Below are positions 1-7,179 of a stretch of 26,768 nt of DNA, piece after piece. Position numbers and translations under genes: made by a program. The stretch covers positions 1 through 26,768 of the forward strand of contig CAYZCS010000006.1 of assembly GCA_964476895.1 (NCBI GenBank). Reading direction: 5' to 3'. Position 1 is the first letter of the stretch. Each line of letters opens with the position of its first letter. Below the pieces are notes generated by a model that was not told the DNA's origin, did not search any database, and saw only the letters and a program-made list of their open reading frames with translations. The stretch is from JALYJZ01 sp964476895 (lineage in GTDB: Bacteria; Patescibacteriota; SICC01).

Positions 1-2
1 CG

Positions 3-776
3 CTGGCGTTCAACATGGATCTCGGCGAGACCTTGCTACCGCTTTTCACGATGTTCGCGGTCGGGGCGATCGGTGCGGTCGATGATTACCTGAATATTAA
101 GGGAATCGGCTCGGCCGGCGGTGGCATCCGCGTGCGCCACAAGCTCGTGGCGCAACTGGTGATCGGCACGGTCGGTGCCTGGTGGTTCTTCTCGAAGCTC
201 GGGTACACGTTCCTGCACGTACCGGGGGTAGGGGACTTCGATATCGGCCTGTTCTACGTCCCGCTCTTCATCCTGGCGATGGTGGCGACGACAAACGCCG
301 TGAACATCACGGACGGCTTGGACGGCCTGGCCGGCGGCCTGCTGATCATCGCGTTCGTGGCCTTCGGGGCGCTCTCGTACGTGAACGGCCTGTTCGCGCT
401 CGCGGCCTTCTGCGGCACGATCGCAGGGGCGCTGCTCGCGTTCCTCTGGTTCAACATCCATCCCGCCCGTTTCTTCATGGGGGATACCGGTTCGATGGCG
501 CTCGGCGCCACGCTGGCCGTGGTGGCGGCGCTTAACGACGCCCTCCTGATCCTGCCGATCATCGGCCTGGTCTTCGTGGCGGAAACGCTTTCCGTGATCA
601 TCCAGCTGTCCAGCCGGCGCTTCGCCGGCCGGAAGCTCTTCCGTTCGACTCCCATCCACCATCACTTCGAGGCGATCGGCTGGCCGGAGACCAAGGTGAC
701 CATGCGGTTCTGGATCATCGGCGCCGTCTTCGCGGTGATCGGACTGGTGCTCGGCGTGATCGGGCGGGGTTCCTGA
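3..776 (+). CDS. mraY: Phospho-N-acetylmuramoyl-pentapeptide transferase, 5' end cut by window
   Basis: MraY moves phospho-MurNAc-pentapeptide from UDP onto undecaprenyl phosphate at the cytoplasmic membrane, making lipid I. The reading frame is open back to base 3 (L-A-F-N before the first Met at 15), so the gene starts upstream and roughly the first 80-100 residues are missing. Visible family motifs are the aspartate pair in AVDDYLN, NAVNITDGLDGLAGG, FFMGDTGSMALG and the histidine motif TPIHHHFEAIGW, separated by hydrophobic segments. The stop overlaps the ftsW start by one base (TGATG). In many bacteria murD lies between mraY and ftsW; here they are directly coupled. Identification is secure from the motifs. 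Confidence 0.95.
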   Translation: MAFNMDLGETLLPLFTMFAVGAIGAVDDYLNIKGIGSAGGGIRVRHKLVAQLVIGTVGAWWFFSKLGYTFLHVPGVGDFDIGLFYVPLFILAMVATTNAVNITDGLDGLAGGLLIIAFVAFGALSYVNGLFALAAFCGTIAGALLAFLWFNIHPARFFMGDTGSMALGATLAVVAALNDALLILPIIGLVFVAETLSVIIQLSSRRFAGRKLFRSTPIHHHFEAIGWPETKVTMRFWIIGAVFAVIGLVLGVIGRGS

Positions 777-1960
777 TGGCGCGGGCGCACCGGCCCGACT
801 ATACGTTCTTCCTGGCGGTCGCCGCCCTGGCGGTCTTCGGCCTCCTGATGATCCTGTCCGCCGGCCAGGTGCAGTCGTTCCAGCTGAAGGGGAACGGCTA
901 CTTCTACTTCACCCAGCAGCTGGTCTCGCTTTTCGTCGGCCTGGCGGCGTTCTACGTGGTGCAGCGGGTGGACTACCGGGTATGGAAACGCCTGGCCGTA
1001 CCGCTGCTCGGCCTCGCCGTCGCGCTCCTGCTGATACTCTTCATTCCCGGCGTCGGCTTCAGCCACGGCGGCGCGATGCGCTGGATCGACCTCGGCATCG
1101 TCCCGCTACAGGTCTCGGAGGTCGCCAAGCTGGCGTTGGTGGTCTACCTCGCGGCCTGGCTCTCCGGCAAGCGGGCCCAGGTCGATACGTTCACCGGCGG
1201 CCTCTTGCCGCTCGGCGGCATCGTGCTGCTGCTCGGCGGGCTGGTGATGCTCCAGCCGGACCTCGGCACGGCGTCGATCATGGCGGTCATGGCCCTGTCG
1301 ATGTACTTCACGGCCGGGGCGCCGCTCCGCCACATCGGCGCGTTCTTCGGGGGCGTGGCGGCGATCGCGGCCGTGCTGGTCGCCACCGCCCCGTACCGGC
1401 TCAACCGGCTCCTGACGTTCCTGGACCCGGCGAAGGATACGCAAGGCACGGGGTACCATGTCCAGCAAGCGCTGGTCGCGATCGGTTCGGGAGGCCTCTT
1501 CGGCGTCGGGTTCAACAATTCGCTCCAGAAACACTTCTTCCTGCCCGAGCCGATGAACGATTCGATCTTCGCCGTGATCGGCGAGGAGCTCGGGTTCTTC
1601 GCCGCGATCTCCGTGATCGGCGTGTTCGCGTTCCTGGCGCGACGCGGCCTCAGGATCGCCCGGTACGCGCCCGACCTCTTCGGGCGGCTCCTGGTGACCG
1701 GCATCGTCACCTGGGTGGTGTTCCAGGCGATCGTGAACGTGGCGGCGATGCTTTCGCTGATTCCGCTGACCGGCGTGCCGCTCCCGTTCATCTCGTTGGG
1801 CGGCTCGTCGCTGGTGGTGTTGATGATCGCGATGGGTATCGTGATGAACGTGTCGAAACATACGGTAGGTGACGGAAAGGAGGCGCATGCGGGTTCTCGT
1901 AGCCGGTGGCGGCAGCGGCGGTCACGTCGTGCCGGCGCTCGCGGTCTCGGCCGAGCTTAA
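776..1960 (+). CDS. ftsW: SEDS-family peptidoglycan glycosyltransferase FtsW
   Basis: A polytopic SEDS protein of 394 aa that polymerises lipid II at the septum with a class B PBP. Motifs seen are GGAMRWIDLG, a variant of the QPSE motif (LQVSEVAKLA), GYHVQQALVAIGSGGLFGVG, QKHFFLPEPMNDSIFAVIGEE (containing the family's essential Asp of the usual HTDFIF motif) and PLPFISLGGSS near the C-terminus. RodA has the same fold; the position between mraY and murG favours FtsW. The start shares one base with the mraY stop. The natural stop is not reached until about 74 nt inside murG, giving an Arg-rich cytoplasmic tail of about 25 residues encoded in the overlap. Confidence 0.93.
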   Translation: MARAHRPDYTFFLAVAALAVFGLLMILSAGQVQSFQLKGNGYFYFTQQLVSLFVGLAAFYVVQRVDYRVWKRLAVPLLGLAVALLLILFIPGVGFSHGGAMRWIDLGIVPLQVSEVAKLALVVYLAAWLSGKRAQVDTFTGGLLPLGGIVLLLGGLVMLQPDLGTASIMAVMALSMYFTAGAPLRHIGAFFGGVAAIAAVLVATAPYRLNRLLTFLDPAKDTQGTGYHVQQALVAIGSGGLFGVGFNNSLQKHFFLPEPMNDSIFAVIGEELGFFAAISVIGVFAFLARRGLRIARYAPDLFGRLLVTGIVTWVVFQAIVNVAAMLSLIPLTGVPLPFISLGGSSLVVLMIAMGIVMNVSKHTVGDGKEAHAGSRSRWRQRRSRRAGARGLGRA

Positions 1961-3002
1961 GCGGCGCGGCGCGGAGATCCTCTTCGTCGGACATTCGGCG
2001 GCTGACCGGCGTCTCGTGGAGGCGGCGGGATTTCCGTTCGAGGCGATCCCGGCCGGCAAGCTCCGCCGGTACGCCTCGGTCCGGACATTGCTGGAACCGT
2101 TCAGCGTGCTTCGCGGCTACCGGCGGAGTCTCCGGATCATCAGGCGGTTCAAGCCGGACGTACTCTTCGCCAAAGGGGGTTTCGTCGCGCTGCCGGTGAT
2201 GCGGGCGGCCAGGCGGCGGGGCGTACCGATCGTCCTGCATGAATCCGACCTGGTGCCCGGGCTTGCCAACCGGATCGGTGGGAAGTGGGCCGCGGTGACC
2301 GCCGTCTCGTTCCCGTCGGAGCGGATGCAGTGGCAGCCGGGCGGCAGGGTCGTGCATACCGGAAATCCGCTGCGCCCCGAAGTCATCAAGGGCAACGCCG
2401 GACGCGCGCGCAAGACGTTCGGCCTTTCCGGCGACTTTCCGGTCGTGCTGGTGCTCGGAGGGTCGCAAGGCTCCCGGGCGATCAACGAGGCGGTGGCGGA
2501 CGCATTGCCGGAGTTACTGCCGGAAGCGCAAGTGATCCACCAGGTGGGGGAGCGGGCCGCCGGTGCGGTCACGCGCTTCGTCGCCGCGGCACCCGCGGAG
2601 CACCGGAAGCGGTACCATCCCCGGACCTTCCTCGGCGATGAGCTCTTCGACTGCTACGCGGCGGCGGACCTGGTGATCACCCGCGCCGGGGCAGGGGGGC
2701 TCGCGGAAGTCGCCGCGGTCGGAAAGCCCGCGGTGGTGATCCCGCTCGCGTCCGCGGCCGGCGGGCACCAAACAGCCAATGCCAAGGTGTTCGAGAATGT
2801 CGGCGCCGCCGTGGTGGTGCCGGAGGATCGGCTGGACGGTCCGGAGCTGGCCCGGACGGTCAAGCGGCTCCTGCACGACCCGACCCGGCGGGTCCGGATC
2901 GGACGGGCCGCGCGGTCGCTGGCCCGCCTCGATGCCGCGGCGAAGGTCGCGGAACTGGTCCGCTCGACTGCACGGCAGCGCAAGGAGGGAACGGATGCCT
3001 GA
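1887..3002 (+). CDS. murG: UDP-GlcNAc:lipid I GlcNAc transferase MurG
   Basis: A GT-B fold glycosyltransferase converting lipid I to lipid II on the inner membrane face. The N-terminal glycine loop GGGSGGHVVPALA follows the start directly; HESDLVPGLANR, GGSQGSRAINEA and the C-terminal donor site ITRAGAGGLAEVAAVGKP with HQTANA are all present. ATG 1887 was chosen because it places the glycine loop at the usual distance and has a strong AAAGGAGG (1876-1883), although only 3 nt away. A GTG at 1869 would add six residues but has no clear Shine-Dalgarno. The end overlaps murC by 8 nt. Length of 371 aa is normal for the family. Confidence 0.94.
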   Translation: MRVLVAGGGSGGHVVPALAVSAELKRRGAEILFVGHSAADRRLVEAAGFPFEAIPAGKLRRYASVRTLLEPFSVLRGYRRSLRIIRRFKPDVLFAKGGFVALPVMRAARRRGVPIVLHESDLVPGLANRIGGKWAAVTAVSFPSERMQWQPGGRVVHTGNPLRPEVIKGNAGRARKTFGLSGDFPVVLVLGGSQGSRAINEAVADALPELLPEAQVIHQVGERAAGAVTRFVAAAPAEHRKRYHPRTFLGDELFDCYAAADLVITRAGAGGLAEVAAVGKPAVVIPLASAAGGHQTANAKVFENVGAAVVVPEDRLDGPELARTVKRLLHDPTRRVRIGRAARSLARLDAAAKVAELVRSTARQRKEGTDA

Positions 3003-4386
3003 TCGGGGGTACCACCTCCATTTCCTCGGCATCGGCGGACACGCCATGCGCGGGCTTGCCGCGGCCTGCCGGGAGCTTGGCTACGAGGTGACCGGGACCG
3101 ACGAGGGCGCTTACCCGCCGGGAAGCGACTGGCTCGACCGCCGCGGACTCACCTGGTGGCGGGAGCCCGATCAGGCACATCTCCAGGGCGTTTCCACCGT
3201 GGTCGTCAGCGGCCACATTTCTCCTGAGCATCCCGAGCTGGCGGCGGCGCTCGAACGGAAGATTCCCGTCGTTTCGTTCGCGGAGCTGGTCGGTGACCTG
3301 GCCAAGGACAGCCGCCGGATCGTGGTGGCGGGGACGCACGGCAAGACCACGACCACCTCGCTCTTGGCGTGGACGTTCGAGTCCGCCGGACGGAAGCCCG
3401 ACTACCTGGTCGGCATCGAGCCGCGGAACTTCGATGCTAGTGTCCGGTTGTCCGGCAGCGACCTGACGGTGATCGAAGGGGACGAGTACCGGAGCTCCCT
3501 GCTCGACGAGACCTCGAAATTCACGCATTACCGCCCCGACGTTCTCCTGTTGACGTCACTCGAGCACGATCATCCCGACTTCTTCCCGGACCTCGCCGCC
3601 GTCCAGGCTCGCTTCCGGGAGCTCGTGACGGCACTTCCCGCCGCGGACGGGCGGCTGGTCTACTGGCAGGGGAGCGAGGCGGTACGGGCGCTTGCCGAGG
3701 AGTACGCCGGTGAACGGCACAGCTACGGGTTTAAGGGTGCCGCGTGGCATCCGGAGCATCCGCGTTATGGCCGCGAGGGAATCCGGTACACACTGAAGCA
3801 CCACGACGATACCCTGGGGGAGCTCCGGGTGCCGATCTACGGTGAGCACAACATCCTGAACTCCGTGGCCGCGGCCGCGGTCGCCTTGAACGAGGGCGTC
3901 CCGTTCGAGTCCGTCGCCAAGGCCTTCGCGAGCTTCAAGGGGGCGTCGCGCCGGTTCGAGCGGGTTTCCGCCCTCGACGCGCCGGTGACCGTACTGGACG
4001 ATTATGCCCATCACCCGACCGAGGCCAAGACCACGATCGGCGCGGCCGCGCTGCACTTTCCGGGCCGGGTGATCGCCGTCTACCAGCCGCACACGTATTC
4101 ACGAACAGAGAAGTTGCTCAAGGAGTATCACGCAGCGTTCGGAGATGCGGACCGGGTGTTCATCACGGCTATCGAGTCGGCACGTGAACAGGGAACGGAG
4201 CATACCGTCAGCGGTGCGGATGTGGCGAAGGGAATCGGCCCGCAGGCTCGCTACATCGAGGACCGGAGCGAGCTCTTGGAGGCGGTCGTGCGCGAGGCGC
4301 GACCCGGCGACGTGGTGCTGTCGATGTCTGTCGGCGGCAGCAGTGACTTCGCGGCGGAGCTGGCGGAGCGGTTGTCCGGGACATGA
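2995..4386 (+). CDS. murC: Mur ligase in the MurC position with Mpl-like sequence
   Basis: 463 aa ATP-dependent Mur ligase. The start ATG 2995 has AAGGAGG (2982-2988) at 6 nt and lies inside the murG end. Domain 1 begins HFLGIGGHAMRGLA; the P-loop GTHGKTTTT is at about 113-121; the domain-2 acidic motif is at about 190-197 (EHDHPDFF); domain 3 carries LDDYAHHPTE and QPHTYSRT. By position it should add L-Ala to UDP-MurNAc (MurC). Several diagnostic stretches look more like Mpl, the recycling ligase that attaches tripeptide to UDP-MurNAc: TDEGAYPPGSDWL near 35-47, EGDEYRSSLLDETSKFTHYRPD at 161-182 (MurC usually has EADESDASF there) and a C-terminal MSVGGSSD. Since murC is essential and none else is visible, it may be the working MurC of this lineage; the substrate is not settled. 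Confidence 0.85.
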   Translation: MPDRGYHLHFLGIGGHAMRGLAAACRELGYEVTGTDEGAYPPGSDWLDRRGLTWWREPDQAHLQGVSTVVVSGHISPEHPELAAALERKIPVVSFAELVGDLAKDSRRIVVAGTHGKTTTTSLLAWTFESAGRKPDYLVGIEPRNFDASVRLSGSDLTVIEGDEYRSSLLDETSKFTHYRPDVLLLTSLEHDHPDFFPDLAAVQARFRELVTALPAADGRLVYWQGSEAVRALAEEYAGERHSYGFKGAAWHPEHPRYGREGIRYTLKHHDDTLGELRVPIYGEHNILNSVAAAAVALNEGVPFESVAKAFASFKGASRRFERVSALDAPVTVLDDYAHHPTEAKTTIGAAALHFPGRVIAVYQPHTYSRTEKLLKEYHAAFGDADRVFITAIESAREQGTEHTVSGADVAKGIGPQARYIEDRSELLEAVVREARPGDVVLSMSVGGSSDFAAELAERLSGT

Positions 4387-5267
4387 AGGATTCGGGCTTC
4401 CTCGCCCGGTACGGCGTGAAGGTCAACGAACCGCTTGCGCCATACACGAAGATACGGGCCGGTGGGAACGCCGACTTCTTCGCGGAAGCGGGGGACCGGA
4501 AGACGCTTGCCGCGCTCGTGGTGGCCGCCCGCGAGAACAGCCTGCCGGTCACGGTGATCGGATGCGGTAGCCGTGTGGTCTGCAGCGACCACGGCTACCG
4601 CGGTCTCGTCATCCGTTACACCGCGGACGGGTTCCTGCTTTCGGAAGGGGAGGTCGAGGTGGACGCGGGGTTCCCGGTCCACGCGCTGATCGGCCGCTTG
4701 GCCGAAGAGGGACGGGGCGGTCTGGAGGCGTTTGCGGGGTATCCCGGCTCGCTCGGCGGCGCGCTCGCGGAAGGTGCCACCCGCGGCACGATCCGGCTGG
4801 CCGACATGGCCTCGGCGATCGTGCTCGTCTCGGGCGGGCGGCGGGTCAGTATCGTACCGGGTGACCTGCGATACGGCGAGCAGGGAGCGGCCCGGCTGGC
4901 AGGAGGACAAGAGTGGGTCCAAGGGGTGCGGTTGCGCCTGGTGCGCCGCGAGCCGGAGGAGATCCGGCGGCGGGTGGTGGAGGCCACCCGTGACCGTCTG
5001 CGCTACGAGCCCGCCGGCAAGCCGTTCGCGTTCGTCTTCCGTGACCCGCCCGGGCACCGTGCGGCGGACCTGCTGGCCAAGGCCGGTATGGGCGGCGAGC
5101 GGGAAGGCGGTGCGCTGGTATCGGAAAAGAACCCGAACGCGATCATCAATGAGGGAGGAGCTACCGCCCAGGACGTCTACCGGCTCGCGCAGCGGATGCA
5201 GGCACGGGTACGGCGGCAGTCGGGCACCAAGCTCGTGGACTCGCTGGTCTGGCTCGGGGAGCGCTGA
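4383..5267 (+). CDS. murB: MurB-like FAD protein with altered active site
   Basis: 294 aa with the fold of UDP-N-acetylenolpyruvoylglucosamine reductase, which makes UDP-MurNAc using FAD and NADPH. FAD-domain landmarks are YTKIRAGGNADFF (21-33), VIGCGSRVVCSDHGYRGLVI (58-77) and AFAGYPGSLGG (116-126). The C-terminal domain aligns with the short type II MurB of Firmicutes around VFRDPPGHRAADLLAKAGM (218-236) and SEKNPNAIIN (247-256). The catalytic serine, normally in P-S-x-G-S-V-F, is Phe217 (KPFAFVFRD). The C-terminal L-E-x-E holding the catalytic glutamate reads L-V-D-S (284-287). Family membership is well supported; activity is doubtful. ATGA overlap with murC shows translational coupling, so it is expressed with the pathway. 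Confidence 0.83.
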   Translation: MKDSGFLARYGVKVNEPLAPYTKIRAGGNADFFAEAGDRKTLAALVVAARENSLPVTVIGCGSRVVCSDHGYRGLVIRYTADGFLLSEGEVEVDAGFPVHALIGRLAEEGRGGLEAFAGYPGSLGGALAEGATRGTIRLADMASAIVLVSGGRRVSIVPGDLRYGEQGAARLAGGQEWVQGVRLRLVRREPEEIRRRVVEATRDRLRYEPAGKPFAFVFRDPPGHRAADLLAKAGMGGEREGGALVSEKNPNAIINEGGATAQDVYRLAQRMQARVRRQSGTKLVDSLVWLGER

Positions 5268-5284
5268 AGGGCGATTAGTGGATA

Positions 5285-6082
5285 ATGGGAACCATGGGGA
5301 CAAGGCGACGACGTAACGTACATCGGCGAAGGCCGCGGGCACAGGTCACGCCCGTCCGGCGCCGCACGGGTGGACGGCGGACGGCCGTCCTGACGCTGCT
5401 TGTCGCCGCTGCCATGGGCATCAGCTATCTCCTGCTGTTCTCCCCGGTCTTCTGGGTGCAGCATGTGAAGGTCGAGGGCGTCCGCACGCTTTCCGCGGCG
5501 GATCTTCGCGAGCGGGTGGCGGAAGCGTCCGAGTACCGCTTCGGGCCGCTCAGCACCCGTTCAATATTTCTGTTCGACAAACAAGCGGTCGCTGGCACGC
5601 TTTCCGCGGACATTTCCGAGATTTCGAGGGTCAGTCTGACCACGCAGCTACCCGGAACGGTCGTGCTCTCCGTGACCGAACGGCGCTCCACGTTGCTGTG
5701 GCGGAGCGGCGAGGAGCACTACCTCGTCGACCAGCGTGGCGTGGCGTATGAAAAGACGGAACCGCGTGACGACATCCTGGCGGTCGAGGATTCGACCGAC
5801 CTCCCCGTGGAAGTGGGGGAGCAGGTCGTGGGTGGAAACTTCATCGTCCAGCTGGAGGAGATCCGGACGTCGCTCAAGGAACGCGGCTTCGCGGTCGAGC
5901 GGTTCGAGATTCCTGAAAGCACCTTCGAGGTACGGGCGGTGACGGAGCAGGGATGGTATGCCCTGTTCGACACCACCAGGGCGGTGGAGCCTCAGGCGGA
6001 GGCGCTGCAGCTGGCCGTGGCGCGCGAGCGCCCGACCGAATATGCCGACCTACGGGTGCCGGGAAGGGTCTACGTACGATGA
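5285..6082 (+). CDS. ftsQ: Cell division protein FtsQ/DivIB
   Basis: 265 aa bitopic membrane protein of the divisome, linking FtsB/FtsL to the septal synthase. It has a very basic cytoplasmic N-terminus (about 1-33), one membrane span (about 34-55, TAVLTLLVAAAMGISYLLLF) and an extracytoplasmic POTRA domain beginning WVQHVKVEGVRTLSAADLRERV. A beta domain with LPGTVVLSVTERR and YLVDQRGVAY, typical of FtsQ, follows. The start may be ATG 5285 or the in-frame ATG 5294; neither has a strong Shine-Dalgarno, and the gene follows murB by 17 nt. Its stop overlaps the next start as ATGA. In many bacteria ftsA and ftsZ would follow; here they do not. Confidence 0.88.
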   Translation: MGTMGTRRRRNVHRRRPRAQVTPVRRRTGGRRTAVLTLLVAAAMGISYLLLFSPVFWVQHVKVEGVRTLSAADLRERVAEASEYRFGPLSTRSIFLFDKQAVAGTLSADISEISRVSLTTQLPGTVVLSVTERRSTLLWRSGEEHYLVDQRGVAYEKTEPRDDILAVEDSTDLPVEVGEQVVGGNFIVQLEEIRTSLKERGFAVERFEIPESTFEVRAVTEQGWYALFDTTRAVEPQAEALQLAVARERPTEYADLRVPGRVYVR

Positions 6083-6837
6083 GCGGGCCGCTTGCCGGGC
6101 TGGCGATCTCATTGATAGCGGTAGGGTACGTCTGGCTGGCGGTATCGGAGGCCGGTGAGCGTGAACGGGACCGGCCGGAATCGGCGCCGCTCGGCGTCAC
6201 GTTCAATCCCGAGCAAGCCGGCGGGTATGGCCTGCTGGCGGACGGGGGATTCGACTTCGTGGCGATCACGGTCGACGCTGACCGCGCCGGCAGTCCTGCG
6301 GTGGCCGCCGCGGTCGAGGCGATCGAAGCGCGTGCGCCGGAGCTTTCTTACGCCTTCCTGGTCAGCGCGGGGGAGCCGGGAACCGTACCGCGGGCTACGC
6401 TCGACCTGCTGGAGCGGTCTTATGAGAGCTCCTCGTGGTTCAGGTTCCGGGGAAAGCCGCTGGTGTACGCGTTCGGGAGCCTGCGCCCGCCGGAAGATGA
6501 CCGTTTTACCTTCATTGACATACATAATGACCTGTCCGGCGACCAGTACTGGATTGCCGACCCGCCGGAGTTCAAGCACGGCCTGCTCACGCTCGTACCT
6601 GCGTTCCAGAGCGAGGGTACCTCGATCGATCCCGATCGCAGTGGAGAAGCGCTCGAGCGGCAGTTCAGGTTCGCACGCAATAACCGCGACAGGGTAGTGC
6701 TGGTGCTCTGGCACAGCTGGAACGGCCGGGCCGACGGCTCCGCCATCATTCCGCACGAGGTCCCGGGGTCGGCTCATCCGCCGGACTATGTGTACGAACA
6801 GGTCAGGGAGTTCAATAGGGAGTGGAAGCGTCCCTGA
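6079..6837 (+). CDS. Membrane-anchored glycoside hydrolase-like protein (GH99-like, tentative)
   Basis: 252 aa. The start ATG 6079 overlaps the ftsQ stop (ATGA). In-frame upstream codons extend into ftsQ without need. Residues 4-23 form an uncleaved signal anchor, so the rest is probably outside the cytoplasm. LGVTFNPEQAGGYG (38-51), GKPLVYAFGS (125-134) and LVLWHSWNGRADGSAIIPH (208-226) followed by a Tyr-rich end resemble the GKPVVFIY and SWNEWxEGxxIEP stretches of GH99-like (endo-alpha-mannosidase-like) TIM barrels. In that family the second motif carries active-site acids; here the usual W-N-E is W-N-G, so catalysis is uncertain. Coupling to ftsQ suggests work on surface glycans or wall material during division. 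The fold assignment is by motif resemblance only. Confidence 0.6.
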   Translation: MSGPLAGLAISLIAVGYVWLAVSEAGERERDRPESAPLGVTFNPEQAGGYGLLADGGFDFVAITVDADRAGSPAVAAAVEAIEARAPELSYAFLVSAGEPGTVPRATLDLLERSYESSSWFRFRGKPLVYAFGSLRPPEDDRFTFIDIHNDLSGDQYWIADPPEFKHGLLTLVPAFQSEGTSIDPDRSGEALERQFRFARNNRDRVVLVLWHSWNGRADGSAIIPHEVPGSAHPPDYVYEQVREFNREWKRP

Positions 6838-6934
6838 AGCTAGGGGAAGTGATTGTATATACGTCGCACAACATAACTTTTACGACATATATGCCTGAGG
6901 GTAATCGGACGTGGTCAGGCGGCTTTGCCCGCGG

Positions 6935-7174
6935 TTACCCGACGATACTGCCGGATTCGCGGTACAGCTCGACGATGGCGAACGTGACGGAGGCGATGAA
7001 TACCACCCCGACGGCCCATACGAGCATCATCTTGTAGCTCGTCCGTGGCCTCGGTCGCCAGCCCGGTTTCTGCGCCTCGGGCATCTCGTATACGTCGTGG
7101 TTCCCCTGGTAGTCATTCCTGCCACGTTTATCGTGGGGATCCCGGGCGAATTTGTTGCGTTCGACGGTAGGCAT
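6935..7174 (-). CDS. Small single-span membrane protein, 79 aa
   Basis: Hypothetical protein encoded 5 nt after the T4SS-like ATPase and so probably co-translated with it. The first 45 residues are hydrophilic and charged (Arg, Lys, Asp, His), followed by one strong hydrophobic span at about 49-71 (MMLVWAVGVVFIASVTFAIVEL) and a short tail. The basic residues just before the span predict the N-terminus inside. No family was recognised; context suggests an accessory subunit of the ATPase. The start has no clear Shine-Dalgarno. The 97 nt between this stop and the convergent + strand stop at 6837 are AT-rich with only weak dyads (for example 6899-6904 with 6935-6940); no convincing terminator is seen. 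Confidence 0.6.
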   Translation of the reverse strand: MPTVERNKFARDPHDKRGRNDYQGNHDVYEMPEAQKPGWRPRPRTSYKMMLVWAVGVVFIASVTFAIVELYRESGSIVG

Positions 7175-7179
7175 GATGA

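Noticed and set aside
6857..6892. Imperfect TATACGTCG/CGACATATA dyad between the convergent gene sets
   Set aside because: Stem is broken by a mismatch, the loop is long and no T run follows, so it is not supported as a terminator.
6822..7037. 71-aa + strand frame past the glycosidase-like gene
   Set aside because: Overlaps the 79-aa - strand protein, whose membrane span and operon position are more convincing.
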